From: Chitinophaga pinensis | GTDB lineage: Bacteria; Bacteroidota; Bacteroidia; UKL13-3 | Direction of reading: 5' to 3' | Length of the DNA: 64,000 nt | Assembly (NCBI GenBank): GCA_945860865.1 | Contig: CAMARW010000001.1 | Location: 586,294-650,293, forward strand | In this document: positions 36,701 through 44,892 of the stretch, one piece after another | Layout: every line of letters begins with the position of its first letter | Position numbering within the stretch: the stretch's first letter is position 1 | Notes under the pieces: generated by a model | The model's input: the letters and a program-made list of their open reading frames with translations, nothing else | Told to the model about the DNA's origin: nothing | The model's database searches: none | Program-made: the position numbers and the translations under genes

Positions 36701-37136
36701 AGAGATCTACCCAATAGCCCATTCTATCCGTGAGTTTATCCCAGATATCGGTGTATTTCATTACATCTTTTTTGCAGGCTTCGTTGTATTCTGCTACGCT
36801 TATTTTTTTGCCTATATCTTCTTTGGTAATGCCTAGGGTTTTTTCAACTTGCAGTTCTACGGGTAAACCGTGTGTATCCCAACCGGCTTTTCGTTTTACT
36901 TGAAAGCCTTGAAGCGTATTGTATCTGCAGAAAATATCTTTAACAGCCCTCGCCATTACGTGGTGTATGCCGGGCATGCCGTTGGCGCTTGGCGGACCTT
37001 CATAAAAAACATACGAAGGGGCGCCCTCGCGGGCGCTGATGCTTTCTTCGAATACTTTATGTTTTTTCCAGCTGGCCAAAACGGCTTCTTCGAAGGCAGG
37101 AAAATCTAATTTTTTATATTCTTTATACTTATTCAT
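33783..37136 (-). CDS. ileS: Isoleucyl-tRNA synthetase, eukaryote-like (type 2) form
   Basis: A 1117-residue class I synthetase that charges tRNA-Ile and hydrolyses mischarged Val-tRNA in its CP1 editing domain (WTTTPWTLPSNTALAVG visible). The HIGH signature region reads PPSANGMPGIHH, with GIHH at residues 56-59, a swapped version of HxGH. The second signature is KMSKR near residue 690 (GNKMSKRLGNVVDP). Length, the long helical C-terminus and absence of the bacterial C-terminal zinc finger place it in the IleRS2 clade, usually less sensitive to mupirocin. First gene of the ileS-dksA cluster. Confidence 0.96.
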   Translation of the reverse strand: MNKYKEYKKLDFPAFEEAVLASWKKHKVFEESISAREGAPSYVFYEGPPSANGMPGIHHVMARAVKDIFCRYNTLQGFQVKRKAGWDTHGLPVELQVEKTLGITKEDIGKKISVAEYNEACKKDVMKYTDIWDKLTDRMGYWVDLSDPYITYETNYIESLWNILKKLYDKGYLYKGHTIQPYSPAAGTGLSSHELNQPGTYKDVKDNTLVAQFECTDSSFFDLTSEKVYFLAWTTTPWTLPSNTALAVGEKIKYVLVQTYNPYTFLPIHVVLAEDLMGKYFPESNAGLNLDEYKAGDKKIPFAVLKSYTGKELIGLKYQQLMPFVQPDNGDAFKVIGGDFVTTSDGTGIVHIAPSFGADDFRVAKQNGIGSLTLVDKRGKFVEEVIDSIFPLNGRFVKEAYLTEEEKAIELSIQQERLAGIIPKLEKYLSVDELIALKLKIENKAFKIEKYEHTYPHCWRTDKPILYYPLESWFIKTTAVKERLVELNKTINWKPEHTGTGRFGNWLENLVDWNLSRSRYWGTPLPIWRTADGSEEICIGSIQELESEIKKAIDAGFMEAGFEIKDLHKPYVDHVILVSSKGEKMQREADLIDVWFDSGAMPYAQWHWPFENEEVFKNNFPADFIAEGVDQTRGWFFTLHALSVLLFDSISYKNVIANGLVLDKFGNKMSKRLGNVVDPFKTIDQFGADATRWYLLSNSDPWDNLKFDLEGVAECQRKLFGTLYNTYNFFALYANLDGFNYAEPDVPLAERPEIDQWILSLLNTLVIKVEQQMNDYDPTPAARAIQDFVGENLSNWYVRLCRRRFWKGEYSKDKMAAYQTLYTCLETIAQLMSPFAPFYADQLFQDLNAVSGKNKAKSVHLSDFPKANLAFINKDLEKQMEYAQVISSLVLSIRKKENIKVRQPLQRILIPVVDPSIKQEIEKVKDLILAEVNVKELQFIEAIDKAIKPNFKTLGKKVGSKMKVVAEMITAFNQSQISQLEQTGKLTLSVDDATLDIELADVEIVSKEITGYKVAYDGPLTVALDVLLSEDLVAEGIAREIISKIQNLRKERDFDLTDKIHLKIIEVPHIKSAINQFKSYICSEILANDIQLVTELNEETELVIDEISIKVEIEKFN

Positions 37137-37242
37137 CGCTATAACAATTTGGTTCAGACCTAACTAGTCTGGATTTAAAAAGTGAGCGAAAATAGGGAAA
37201 GTAGGAGAGAATTGAAAGCAGATAAGGTTCAGGATAAATTTA

Positions 37243-39600
37243 TTATTCCTCTTCAATATCATCTGGTTCAATTTCTACCAGGGTGGTGCCTAATTCTTTT
37301 TTATTATTGATGTTTTTCTCGAGTGAAAGCAGCAATGAAGGAAGTAATAATAGATTCATGAGCATGCCAAAAACAAGTGAAATGGAGGTTAAAATGCCCA
37401 AGGCAACGGTGCCTCCAAAGTTAGATGCAGCAAAAATAATAAAGCCGCCAAACAAGGCAATGGCAGTGTAAATAATGCTTGGACCAGCCTCTAGCAAACT
37501 CTCAGGAATGGCTAAGCGCATATCCCAGTTGTGTTTTTTGAGTGAGTGGCGGTACTTGGCCAAATAATGGATGGTAAAATCTACCACAATTCCATAGGCA
37601 ATGCTGTAAATAATAATGGTGGAGGGTTTTAGACGAATGTCGAAAAAACCCATGATGCCAAATGTCATAATCAATGGAATGATATTTGGAACCAGCGAAA
37701 TGAGAACCATTTTCCAACTAAAAAACAAAAATGCCATCATTACAGAAATAATTATCAATGCCAGTACCATGCTTTGTAATAAATTATCTATAAGATAATC
37801 ATTGCCTTTTAAGAATATGGCGCTGGTGCCAGTTATTAAAACGTTGTATTGATCTTTAGGGAAAATAGAATCAACTTTATTTTGTACTTGCTTGGTTAGT
37901 CGCTTCATTTCCATCGACCCAATATCTGCCATTTGCACACTTACCCTAGCCGTTCTAAAATCTTTATCAATCATAGAACTCAGGATATTGTTTTTACCAT
38001 CTCCTTTAGGCAAATAATTTACCATTTCTGAAATATCAACCACGCTTGGTACAATGTAATATCGCTCGTCGCCTTGGTGCATGCCTTGGTTGGCAAACTT
38101 TATAAAATCTACTACAGAAGTTGGTTTAGAGAGTTCTGGGAACTGAGCCAGTTCTTTTTGTAAGCGATTTATTTTTTGCAGGGTGGCATAATCTTTCATG
38201 CCATCTTTTTTCTTGGTATCAATTTTTATTTCAAAAGGCAATACACCTTTGAGGTGTGTTTCAAAAAACTTTAAATCAACATAAACGGGGTCGTCTGCTG
38301 GTAAATCATCTACCATATAGCCTACGTTTCTTACCTTAGTTGCTCCGTATATGGAAAGAACTAAAAGGACTAAAGTAGTTAGGTATATGGCTGGCCTATG
38401 GTGGTGCACCAAATCATAACATTTGTCTAAAACTACTTTTAATCCCTTGCGGGTTAAGTGTTTGGTGTGCATTACTTTGGGCGGAGGTAAATAGCTGTAA
38501 GCGATAGGAATAAATACCAAGGATAGGATATAAACCAATAAAATAACCAGGCCCGAAACGATAGAGAATTGGTCGAGCATAGCGCTGCCCGAGAAGCTAA
38601 ATACCATAAAACCCACGGCTGTGGTGGCATTGGTAAGTAAGAGGGCTAATCCGTTTTTTGAAATTAACCGTAGAATAGCCAACATTTTATTACCATGTTT
38701 GGTGTATTCTTGGTGGTAAACATTGAGCAAATAAATGCAGTTTTGAACGCCAATAATAACCATTAAGGGAGGTAAAATACCTGTTAAAATTGTTATTTTA
38801 TAGTTGAATAAAGCTAATAAGCCCATGGTGGCAATTACCCCAATTACAACCACAATAAGCGAAAAAATAACTGCCGATATAAACCTAAAAAACAAGAAAA
38901 TAAATATGGCCGTAACCAGAATAGATAGGTAAGTAAATACTTTTATTTCTCTGCTTACTTTAGAGCTCATCATGGTTCGTACGTATGGCAAACCAGAGAA
39001 ATGCATTTCACAATTATTGGCCGAACCAAAGGCCCTTGCTTTAGCTTCAATTCCGTTAACAAGCGGGATTCGTTCTTTACTATCTAATTGTTTTTTATTT
39101 AGGTTGATAGCCAAAATAACCAGGTTAGTATTGGGGTTATACAAGAGGCCTTGGTAAAATTTAAGTGATTTTATTACGGTATGAAATGAGTCTAATTCTG
39201 CTTGGGTTTTTGGTTTTTGTGTGAGCAGAGGTTTTACCAGTAATTTTTCTAAAGAATCATTTCTTTCTAGATAATACGCTCTATTAATGGATAGTACTTT
39301 ATCAACGCCTTCGGTTTGTTCAATTTCGTTGCATAGGTCGTACAACTTATTAAAATACTCAAGTTCAAACAATTTATCACTTTGGGTTCCAATCACAAGG
39401 ATGTTTCCATCTTCGCCAAAGGTTTCTTTAAACTTCATGTATTCTATAAAGTCGGGATCGTCTTTGGGTACCACTTTGGCATAGTCGTAGGTCATTTGCA
39501 CCTTAGTGGCAAAATAACCAAAAAACAGAGTTGTAACCGCTATGGCAATTAACAGCCAAAAGCGATTGCGAATGCAAAAAGAGCCAAAACGATTCCACAT
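37243..39600 (-). CDS. RND/MMPL superfamily exporter
   Basis: A 785-residue inner-membrane protein with the duplicated RND layout: helix 1 (about 13-32), a periplasmic domain (33-200), five helices (205-365), helix 7, a second periplasmic domain (410-600), then five helices (610-755). Proton-relay-like acidic residue in GIVVDFTIHYL of the second half; the first half has IGVQNCIYLL instead. It belongs with MMPL/HpnN-type proteins that move lipids or hydrophobic compounds, not with tripartite AcrB pumps: it is short and has no membrane-fusion or TolC partner beside it. The ATG at 39600 lies only 6 bases after a promoter box. Confidence 0.85.
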   Translation of the reverse strand: MWNRFGSFCIRNRFWLLIAIAVTTLFFGYFATKVQMTYDYAKVVPKDDPDFIEYMKFKETFGEDGNILVIGTQSDKLFELEYFNKLYDLCNEIEQTEGVDKVLSINRAYYLERNDSLEKLLVKPLLTQKPKTQAELDSFHTVIKSLKFYQGLLYNPNTNLVILAINLNKKQLDSKERIPLVNGIEAKARAFGSANNCEMHFSGLPYVRTMMSSKVSREIKVFTYLSILVTAIFIFLFFRFISAVIFSLIVVVIGVIATMGLLALFNYKITILTGILPPLMVIIGVQNCIYLLNVYHQEYTKHGNKMLAILRLISKNGLALLLTNATTAVGFMVFSFSGSAMLDQFSIVSGLVILLVYILSLVFIPIAYSYLPPPKVMHTKHLTRKGLKVVLDKCYDLVHHHRPAIYLTTLVLLVLSIYGATKVRNVGYMVDDLPADDPVYVDLKFFETHLKGVLPFEIKIDTKKKDGMKDYATLQKINRLQKELAQFPELSKPTSVVDFIKFANQGMHQGDERYYIVPSVVDISEMVNYLPKGDGKNNILSSMIDKDFRTARVSVQMADIGSMEMKRLTKQVQNKVDSIFPKDQYNVLITGTSAIFLKGNDYLIDNLLQSMVLALIIISVMMAFLFFSWKMVLISLVPNIIPLIMTFGIMGFFDIRLKPSTIIIYSIAYGIVVDFTIHYLAKYRHSLKKHNWDMRLAIPESLLEAGPSIIYTAIALFGGFIIFAASNFGGTVALGILTSISLVFGMLMNLLLLPSLLLSLEKNINNKKELGTTLVEIEPDDIEEE

Positions 39601-39606
39601 AGTGCG

Positions 39607-39614
39607 CAAAAGTA
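39607..39614 (-). promoter_or_regulatory. Predicted -7 promoter box abutting the RND exporter start
   Basis: On the minus strand TACTTTTG (TAnnTTTG) is followed by CGCACT and then the ATG, so the transcript would have almost no leader. Confidence 0.55.
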
Positions 39615-39677
39615 AATAAAATCATATTGAAATTTTTTATGAATGTTTATTGAATCGTAGTTGGGGTTTCTTTGTTG

Positions 39678-39702
39678 ATAGTCCATGGACCATAGACCAT
39701 AG
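39678..39702. repeat. Dispersed self-complementary repeat, AGTCCATGGACC family, copy 2
   Basis: ATAGTCCATGGACC followed by ATAGACCATAG, made of near-repeats of GTCCAT and GACCAT. The first 14 bases are identical to copy 1 near 32.0 kb. It lies in the 219-base gap between the divergent RND and porZ genes; the rest of that gap shows no gene. Confidence 0.7.
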
Positions 39703-39819
39703 TTTTCCGGCAATATTATTACAGTATTTTATTGGATAACAATAGCACCAAAACCAAAATGATGCTTAAAATACACTAACATTCACAACAATATCGTTTA
39801 TTTGTGGATGTAAAAATGT

Positions 39820-42120
39820 ATGAAGAAATATTTTGTAGTTTTAGTTTTGCTTTTCTTGGGTGTTTTGGTTCAGGCCCAGATTAATTTTGAGGGTTGGCGG
39901 GTACATTTACCTTATTATAAAAACGCCTCGGTAACCGTTGCTGGTAATAAAGTGTATTGTGGCTCTAACAGTGGTTTATTTACCTACGATGCAGAAGATG
40001 GAAGCATAGAGCGTTTGTCTAAGGTTAGTGGCTTGTCTGATGTGGAAGTTAAAATTGTGAAACACAATGTAGCCAAAAACATTTCGGTGGTAATTTATCA
40101 AAATACCAATATAGATCTAATAGACCATGCTACAAATCGCATTTTTAATGTGCCCGATGTATTTATGAGAAGCATAATTGGGGCTAAGTCTATTAACCAT
40201 GTTTTCTTTTATCAAAATAGGGCTTATTTAGCTTGTAGTTTTGGTATTGTGGTGTTAGATTTAGATAAAAAACAGATTGTAGATTCTTATCAAAATTTGG
40301 GCTTGGGCGGAGTGCAACTTGCCTTTTTTTCGGTGGCAATTTTCGAAAATCAAATATTCGCTTCAGCTGCCAATGGCATTTATGTAGCTTCATTGTCTGC
40401 TCCTAATTTAAGTGATTTTAATTTTTGGGTCAGAACAAAAATATCTAGTAATAGCGGTTTAAGTGCCGTTTATAGGGGCAAACTTTACTTAACTATTGAT
40501 GGAAGCCTCGAAGTGTATGATGGTATAAGCTATCAAAGCTATGGTCCTACAGCGGGTAAAATTATTACAGCTTTGCAATTGAGTGCTTATGAGTCGGCGG
40601 GCTCAGATTTATTAATTATTACCCCCGAGCTTATTTTTATAGAAAAGGGAGAGCTTTTGCCGCAACAGGCCTTAGAAACTTTTAGGTTGGATGCCGTATA
40701 TGATAAGCGTGGTTACTTATGTATGGTGGATGATAACTATGGCTTAACCATTGTGAATAAAGCAAAAGGCGAGTTAGATTATTTTATTCCAAACGGACCA
40801 GTAGCTAAAACTTTTGGGAAAATGCTTTATGCCCAAGGAAAATTATGGGTAACAGGTGGTTCTGTGAATGATAGGTGGGATCCTCTGATGTACAATGGTA
40901 GTAAGTTTTTTTATTACCAAAATCATTCTTGGTTTAATTTCAGAGAAAGTGAATATCCACTTCTGTCTGGCATGTCTGATTTTATTGATGTGCGCAAAAA
41001 TCCTTATGGAAATGAAATGTATCTATCGAGTTTTGGTGGTGGACTAATAGAAATGGTGGGAGATAAAATTACAGCCAAATTTGACGCCACCAACAGTACT
41101 TTGCAACGCTTAAGTGTGGTTGATACTAATTACAGACCTTTGCTTACGGGCGGGATGGATTTTGATAATTTAGGAAACCTGTGGGTGAGTAATTTTGGGG
41201 TAAATAAACCCCTTAGCGTAAAAACTAAGTCGGGTTGGTATAGCTTTAATGTGGGTACCATAACGGGCGGTAATGAGCTGGGTTGGTTAACCTGCGACGA
41301 TTACAATAATAAATGGGTATTGAGTTTGCGGGATAGGGGTGTTTTGATTTACAATGATAATGGCACTCCCGAGAATATTAACGACGATCAATATAAAATG
41401 CTTACCAAAGAAGTGGGCCAAGGAGCCTTGCCTTCCAATACCATTTTATGTGTTACCAAAGATTTGCGCGGAGAAATATGGGTTGGTTCGAGCCAAGGTT
41501 TAGCCATTGTGAGTAACCCGAGGCAGATTTTTTCTGTGAAAAAGGAAGATTATGATGCGCGGCAAATTATTATAAAAGTGGGTAGCAACTTTGAGATTTT
41601 CTTGGGTAAAGAACAAATTAATTGTATTAAAGTAGATCCTGCTAATCGCAAGTGGATTGGCACGCCAAACGGTGTTTGGTTGGTTTCAGAAGATGGGTAT
41701 ACCGTAATTAAGAATTTTACAACAGCAAACGCGCCCTTGCTCTCTAATAATGTGATAGAAATAGGCATTGATGAATCATCAGGTGAGGTGTTTTTTGGCA
41801 CTGAGAAAGGAATTATTTCCTACATGGGTGATGCCAGTGCTGGGGCAAAAGGATTTGATAATGTGGAGATTTTTCCAAACCCCGTGCGGCCAGATTTTAC
41901 GGGTAGTGTGTCTATTAGAGGGTTAATGAATAATGCTACCGTAAAGGTTACAGATATTAGCGGACAATTAGTTTATGAAACTACTTCTAATGGCGGCTTT
42001 GCCTCTTGGGATGGTAGGAGTATGAATGGTAGCAGAGTAAGCACGGGCGTTTACCTCATTTTTGCTGCCAATAAAGATGGTTCGCAAACGCATGTAGGAA
42101 AATTATTATTTATAAATTAA
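39820..42120 (+). CDS. porZ: T9SS component PorZ-like beta-propeller protein
   Basis: A 766-residue exported protein with a signal peptide (1-19, ending VQAQ). The mature start INFEGWRVHLPYYKNASV and the following seven-bladed propeller repeats (NKVYCGSNSGLFTYD, IWVGSSQGLAIV, KWIGTPNGVWLVS) match PorZ-type proteins with two-component-regulator propellers. The C-terminal ~85 residues (FPNPVRPDFTG, then STGVYLIFA) form a T9SS sorting-like domain. In other species PorZ sits at the cell surface in the attachment complex with PorU, PorV and PorQ and delivers anionic LPS for cargo attachment. The next gene starts 4 bases later. Confidence 0.82.
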   Translation: MKKYFVVLVLLFLGVLVQAQINFEGWRVHLPYYKNASVTVAGNKVYCGSNSGLFTYDAEDGSIERLSKVSGLSDVEVKIVKHNVAKNISVVIYQNTNIDLIDHATNRIFNVPDVFMRSIIGAKSINHVFFYQNRAYLACSFGIVVLDLDKKQIVDSYQNLGLGGVQLAFFSVAIFENQIFASAANGIYVASLSAPNLSDFNFWVRTKISSNSGLSAVYRGKLYLTIDGSLEVYDGISYQSYGPTAGKIITALQLSAYESAGSDLLIITPELIFIEKGELLPQQALETFRLDAVYDKRGYLCMVDDNYGLTIVNKAKGELDYFIPNGPVAKTFGKMLYAQGKLWVTGGSVNDRWDPLMYNGSKFFYYQNHSWFNFRESEYPLLSGMSDFIDVRKNPYGNEMYLSSFGGGLIEMVGDKITAKFDATNSTLQRLSVVDTNYRPLLTGGMDFDNLGNLWVSNFGVNKPLSVKTKSGWYSFNVGTITGGNELGWLTCDDYNNKWVLSLRDRGVLIYNDNGTPENINDDQYKMLTKEVGQGALPSNTILCVTKDLRGEIWVGSSQGLAIVSNPRQIFSVKKEDYDARQIIIKVGSNFEIFLGKEQINCIKVDPANRKWIGTPNGVWLVSEDGYTVIKNFTTANAPLLSNNVIEIGIDESSGEVFFGTEKGIISYMGDASAGAKGFDNVEIFPNPVRPDFTGSVSIRGLMNNATVKVTDISGQLVYETTSNGGFASWDGRSMNGSRVSTGVYLIFAANKDGSQTHVGKLLFIN

Positions 42121-42123
42121 ACG

Positions 42124-43134
42124 ATGAAAGCAGCCGTTTTAAATGGTATTCATGAGGCTTTTCAATTGCAGGATTTTGATAAGCCAATAATAGGAGAGGA
42201 TGAGGTTTTAATTGCCTTGCAGCATGCCGCCTTAAACCACCGCGATGTATGGATACAAAAAGGACAATATGCTGGTTTAGTTTTCCCAATTATTTGTGGA
42301 AGCGATGGCTGCGGTATTGTGCAGGAAATAGGCAAAAACGTTTCAGATTTTTGGCTGGGTAAAGAGGTTGTAATCAATCCTTCTTTAAATTGGGGAACAA
42401 ACCCTAAAACGCAGGCCAAAGATTATGAAATTTTGGGCTTGCCCCATCACGGAACTTTTGCTCAATATGTAAAAGTACCAGCACGTTTACTTCACGAAAA
42501 ACCCGCTCATTTAAAAAGCGAAGAAGCGGCTGCTTTTCCATTAGCTGGCTTAACGGCTTACAGGGCATTAATGGGCAGAGCCAAAGCAGAAGCAGGAGAA
42601 AATGTTTTAATTACCGGAATTGGCGGTGGAGTGGCTTTAATGGCTGCGCAATTTGCTTTGGCCGCAGGTTGCCAGGTATACGTTAACAGCGGTAGTCAAG
42701 AAAAGTTGGACCAGGCCATAGCCATGGGCGCAAAGGGTGGTGCCAATTATAAAACGGCAGATTGGCATAAGCAATTAGCCAAAAAAACGGGCGGTTTTGA
42801 TGTAATTGTAGATGGTGCCGGTGGACCTGATTTTGCCAAGCTCATAGATCTTTGCAAACCCGGAGGTAGAATTGCCGTTTATGGCGCTACTGCTGGCGTT
42901 TGGAACCCCGGCGTGCCGGCCAAAGTTTTTTGGAAACAAATAGATATTTTGGGCTCAACCATGGGAACCGACGAAGAATTTGCCCAAATGGTAGCATTTA
43001 TAAATGCTAAACAACTGGTGCCCAAAGTAGCGCAAGTATTTGGTTTGAACCAATGCGAGGAAGCCGCTAGATTTATGGATGAAAGTAAACAATTTGGAAA
43101 GATTGTGTTAGAAATAAATCAATTGTGGTATTAA
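42124..43134 (+). CDS. Medium-chain dehydrogenase, quinone-oxidoreductase-like
   Basis: A 336-residue NAD(P)-dependent MDR enzyme. The GroES-like N-terminal domain carries NHRDVWIQKGQY and GSDGCGIV; the Rossmann domain has VLITGIGGGVALMAAQFA near residue 160. The four-Cys structural zinc lobe of true alcohol dehydrogenases is missing, pointing to the zinc-free quinone oxidoreductase/enoyl reductase type. Substrate unknown. It follows porZ by 3 bases, so it is likely co-transcribed, but no functional link is obvious. Confidence 0.85.
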   Translation: MKAAVLNGIHEAFQLQDFDKPIIGEDEVLIALQHAALNHRDVWIQKGQYAGLVFPIICGSDGCGIVQEIGKNVSDFWLGKEVVINPSLNWGTNPKTQAKDYEILGLPHHGTFAQYVKVPARLLHEKPAHLKSEEAAAFPLAGLTAYRALMGRAKAEAGENVLITGIGGGVALMAAQFALAAGCQVYVNSGSQEKLDQAIAMGAKGGANYKTADWHKQLAKKTGGFDVIVDGAGGPDFAKLIDLCKPGGRIAVYGATAGVWNPGVPAKVFWKQIDILGSTMGTDEEFAQMVAFINAKQLVPKVAQVFGLNQCEEAARFMDESKQFGKIVLEINQLWY

Positions 43135-43186
43135 GTTGTTAATGATTTATGTTTTTAAACAATAATTCTATTATTTTGCCCTACTA

Positions 43187-44140
43187 ATGAAAGTTACAGA
43201 CCACATCATAAACGCCAAAGAAACCCTGTTTTCTATAGAAATTTTACCTCCATTAAAGGGTAAAGACATCAATTCTATTTACCATGGTTTAGATCCTTTA
43301 ATGGAATTTAAGCCTGCCTTTATAGATGTTACCTATCACCGTGAAGAGTTTGTTTTGCGTAAGCGCAAAGATGGTGGATTTGATAAGGTATTTACGCGCA
43401 AGCGCCCGGGTACGGTTGCCATTTGCGCTGCTCTTATGAATAAGTATCATATCGATACCGTTCCACATTTAATTTGTGGTGGCTTTAGCAAAGAAGAAAC
43501 TGAAAATGCATTGATAGATTTGCATTTTTTGGGCATAGATAATGTATTGGTATTGCGCGGCGATAATATAAAAAATGAGCCTAACTTTGTGCCAGAACCA
43601 GATGGCAATAAAAACTCTTTAGAGTTATTGCAACAAGTGGTTGCCATGAACCAAGGAAATTATTTGGATGAAGAACTAATGAACGCTCATAATTCCAATT
43701 TTTGTATTGGGGTTTCTGGTTATCCAGAAAAACATTTTGAAGCGCCCAACATGAACAGTGATTTGCGTTGGTTAAAGCAAAAAGTGGATGCAGGTGCAGA
43801 ATATATTGTAACGCAAATGTTCTTTAATAACGATAAGTATTTTGAGTTTTGCGAAACCTGTAAAAAAGCGGGTATCGATATTCCTATTATCCCAGGCTTA
43901 AAACCGCTTACTACCAAAAAGCAATTGACTGTTTTACCTAAAGTTTTTCATATAGACATTCCCGAAGATTTGGTATTGACGGTAGAAAAATGCAAAGATG
44001 ATAAAGCTGTTAAGCAGGTAGGGATAGAATGGGCAGTGCAACAAAGTAAGGAGTTGAAGGCTGCTAAAGTTCCCGTTTTGCATTATTATACCATGGGCGT
44101 GGGCGAAGTAACCAAAGCCATTGCCTCAGAGGTGTTTTAA
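43187..44140 (+). CDS. metF: 5,10-Methylenetetrahydrofolate reductase
   Basis: A 317-residue FAD-dependent TIM-barrel enzyme that makes 5-methyl-THF for methionine synthesis. The catalytic Glu is in FSIEILPP near residue 18. DVTYHREEF, HLICGGFSKEETENAL, VLRGDN and PIIPGLKP are family motifs for FAD and folate binding. Length is standard. No methionine synthase or SAM riboswitch is in the 52-base upstream gap. tcdA follows after 15 bases. Confidence 0.95.
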   Translation: MKVTDHIINAKETLFSIEILPPLKGKDINSIYHGLDPLMEFKPAFIDVTYHREEFVLRKRKDGGFDKVFTRKRPGTVAICAALMNKYHIDTVPHLICGGFSKEETENALIDLHFLGIDNVLVLRGDNIKNEPNFVPEPDGNKNSLELLQQVVAMNQGNYLDEELMNAHNSNFCIGVSGYPEKHFEAPNMNSDLRWLKQKVDAGAEYIVTQMFFNNDKYFEFCETCKKAGIDIPIIPGLKPLTTKKQLTVLPKVFHIDIPEDLVLTVEKCKDDKAVKQVGIEWAVQQSKELKAAKVPVLHYYTMGVGEVTKAIASEVF

Positions 44141-44155
44141 TTTTATAGGTAAAAG

Positions 44156-44887
44156 ATGGCATTTCAAATTCAAGATTGGATGGGCAGAACAGAGCTTTTA
44201 TTGGGCTCTGAGCAATTAACAAAACTCATTAACTCCAACGTATTAGTGGTTGGCTTAGGCGGCGTGGGTGGCATTGCAGCAGAAATGATAGCGCGCGCTG
44301 GGGTTATGCAAATGACCATTGTAGATGCTGATACTGTAGACCCAACCAACAGAAACAGGCAAATTCCTGCACTTAAAAGTACCGAAGGATTGGTGAAAGC
44401 CGATGTGCTTGCCGCTCGATTATTAGACATTAACCCTGAATTGCAATTGCAGGTTATACCCGAGTATTTTAGAGACCAACTTACTTTTGATATTTTAGAT
44501 AATAATAAGTTTGATTATGCCCTAGATTGCATTGATACTTTATCGCCTAAGGTGTATTATATAAAGGCTTGCATAGACAGGGGAATTCCCATTATTAGCA
44601 GTATGGGTGCGGGTTCTAAGGTTGATCCAACCATGGTTAAAGTAGCAGATATTTCTGAAACCTATAATTGTCATTTAGCTCGCTATACCCGCAAATATTT
44701 GCATAGGTTAGGGGTTTACAAAGGGGTAAAATCAGTGTTTTCTGCCGAAAAGCCTTATACCAACTCACAACTGATGTTGATGAATGGACGCAATAAAAAA
44801 TCGGCGCCCGGCACTATTTCTTATATGCCTACCGTTTTTGGTTGCACAGTAGCCTCTGTGGCTATTAGAGATTTGTGTAACCGATAA
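44156..44887 (+). CDS. tcdA: tRNA threonylcarbamoyladenosine dehydratase (ThiF/E1-like)
   Basis: A 243-residue E1-superfamily enzyme. The ATP-binding loop is VLVVGLGGVGGIAAEMIARAG near residue 30, with TIVDADTVDPTNRNRQ, in which the Arg/Asn contact ATP phosphates. The order and the region ADISETYNCHLARYTRKYLHRLG match TcdA/CsdL, which cyclises t6A at position 37 of ANN-decoding tRNAs. No ThiS/MoaD-type partner is nearby, which favours TcdA over thiamine or molybdopterin enzymes. Confidence 0.9.
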   Translation: MAFQIQDWMGRTELLLGSEQLTKLINSNVLVVGLGGVGGIAAEMIARAGVMQMTIVDADTVDPTNRNRQIPALKSTEGLVKADVLAARLLDINPELQLQVIPEYFRDQLTFDILDNNKFDYALDCIDTLSPKVYYIKACIDRGIPIISSMGAGSKVDPTMVKVADISETYNCHLARYTRKYLHRLGVYKGVKSVFSAEKPYTNSQLMLMNGRNKKSAPGTISYMPTVFGCTVASVAIRDLCNR

Positions 44888-44892
44888 CTAAA

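Noticed and set aside
37137-37242. T-box or other tRNA-sensing leader upstream of ileS
   Set aside because: Only a short CAGAC/GTCTG dyad is present; no T-box sequence or antiterminator, and T-boxes are a Gram-positive feature.
43135-43186. SAM or cobalamin riboswitch upstream of metF
   Set aside because: The gap is 52 bases, too short for a known riboswitch, and has no conserved core.
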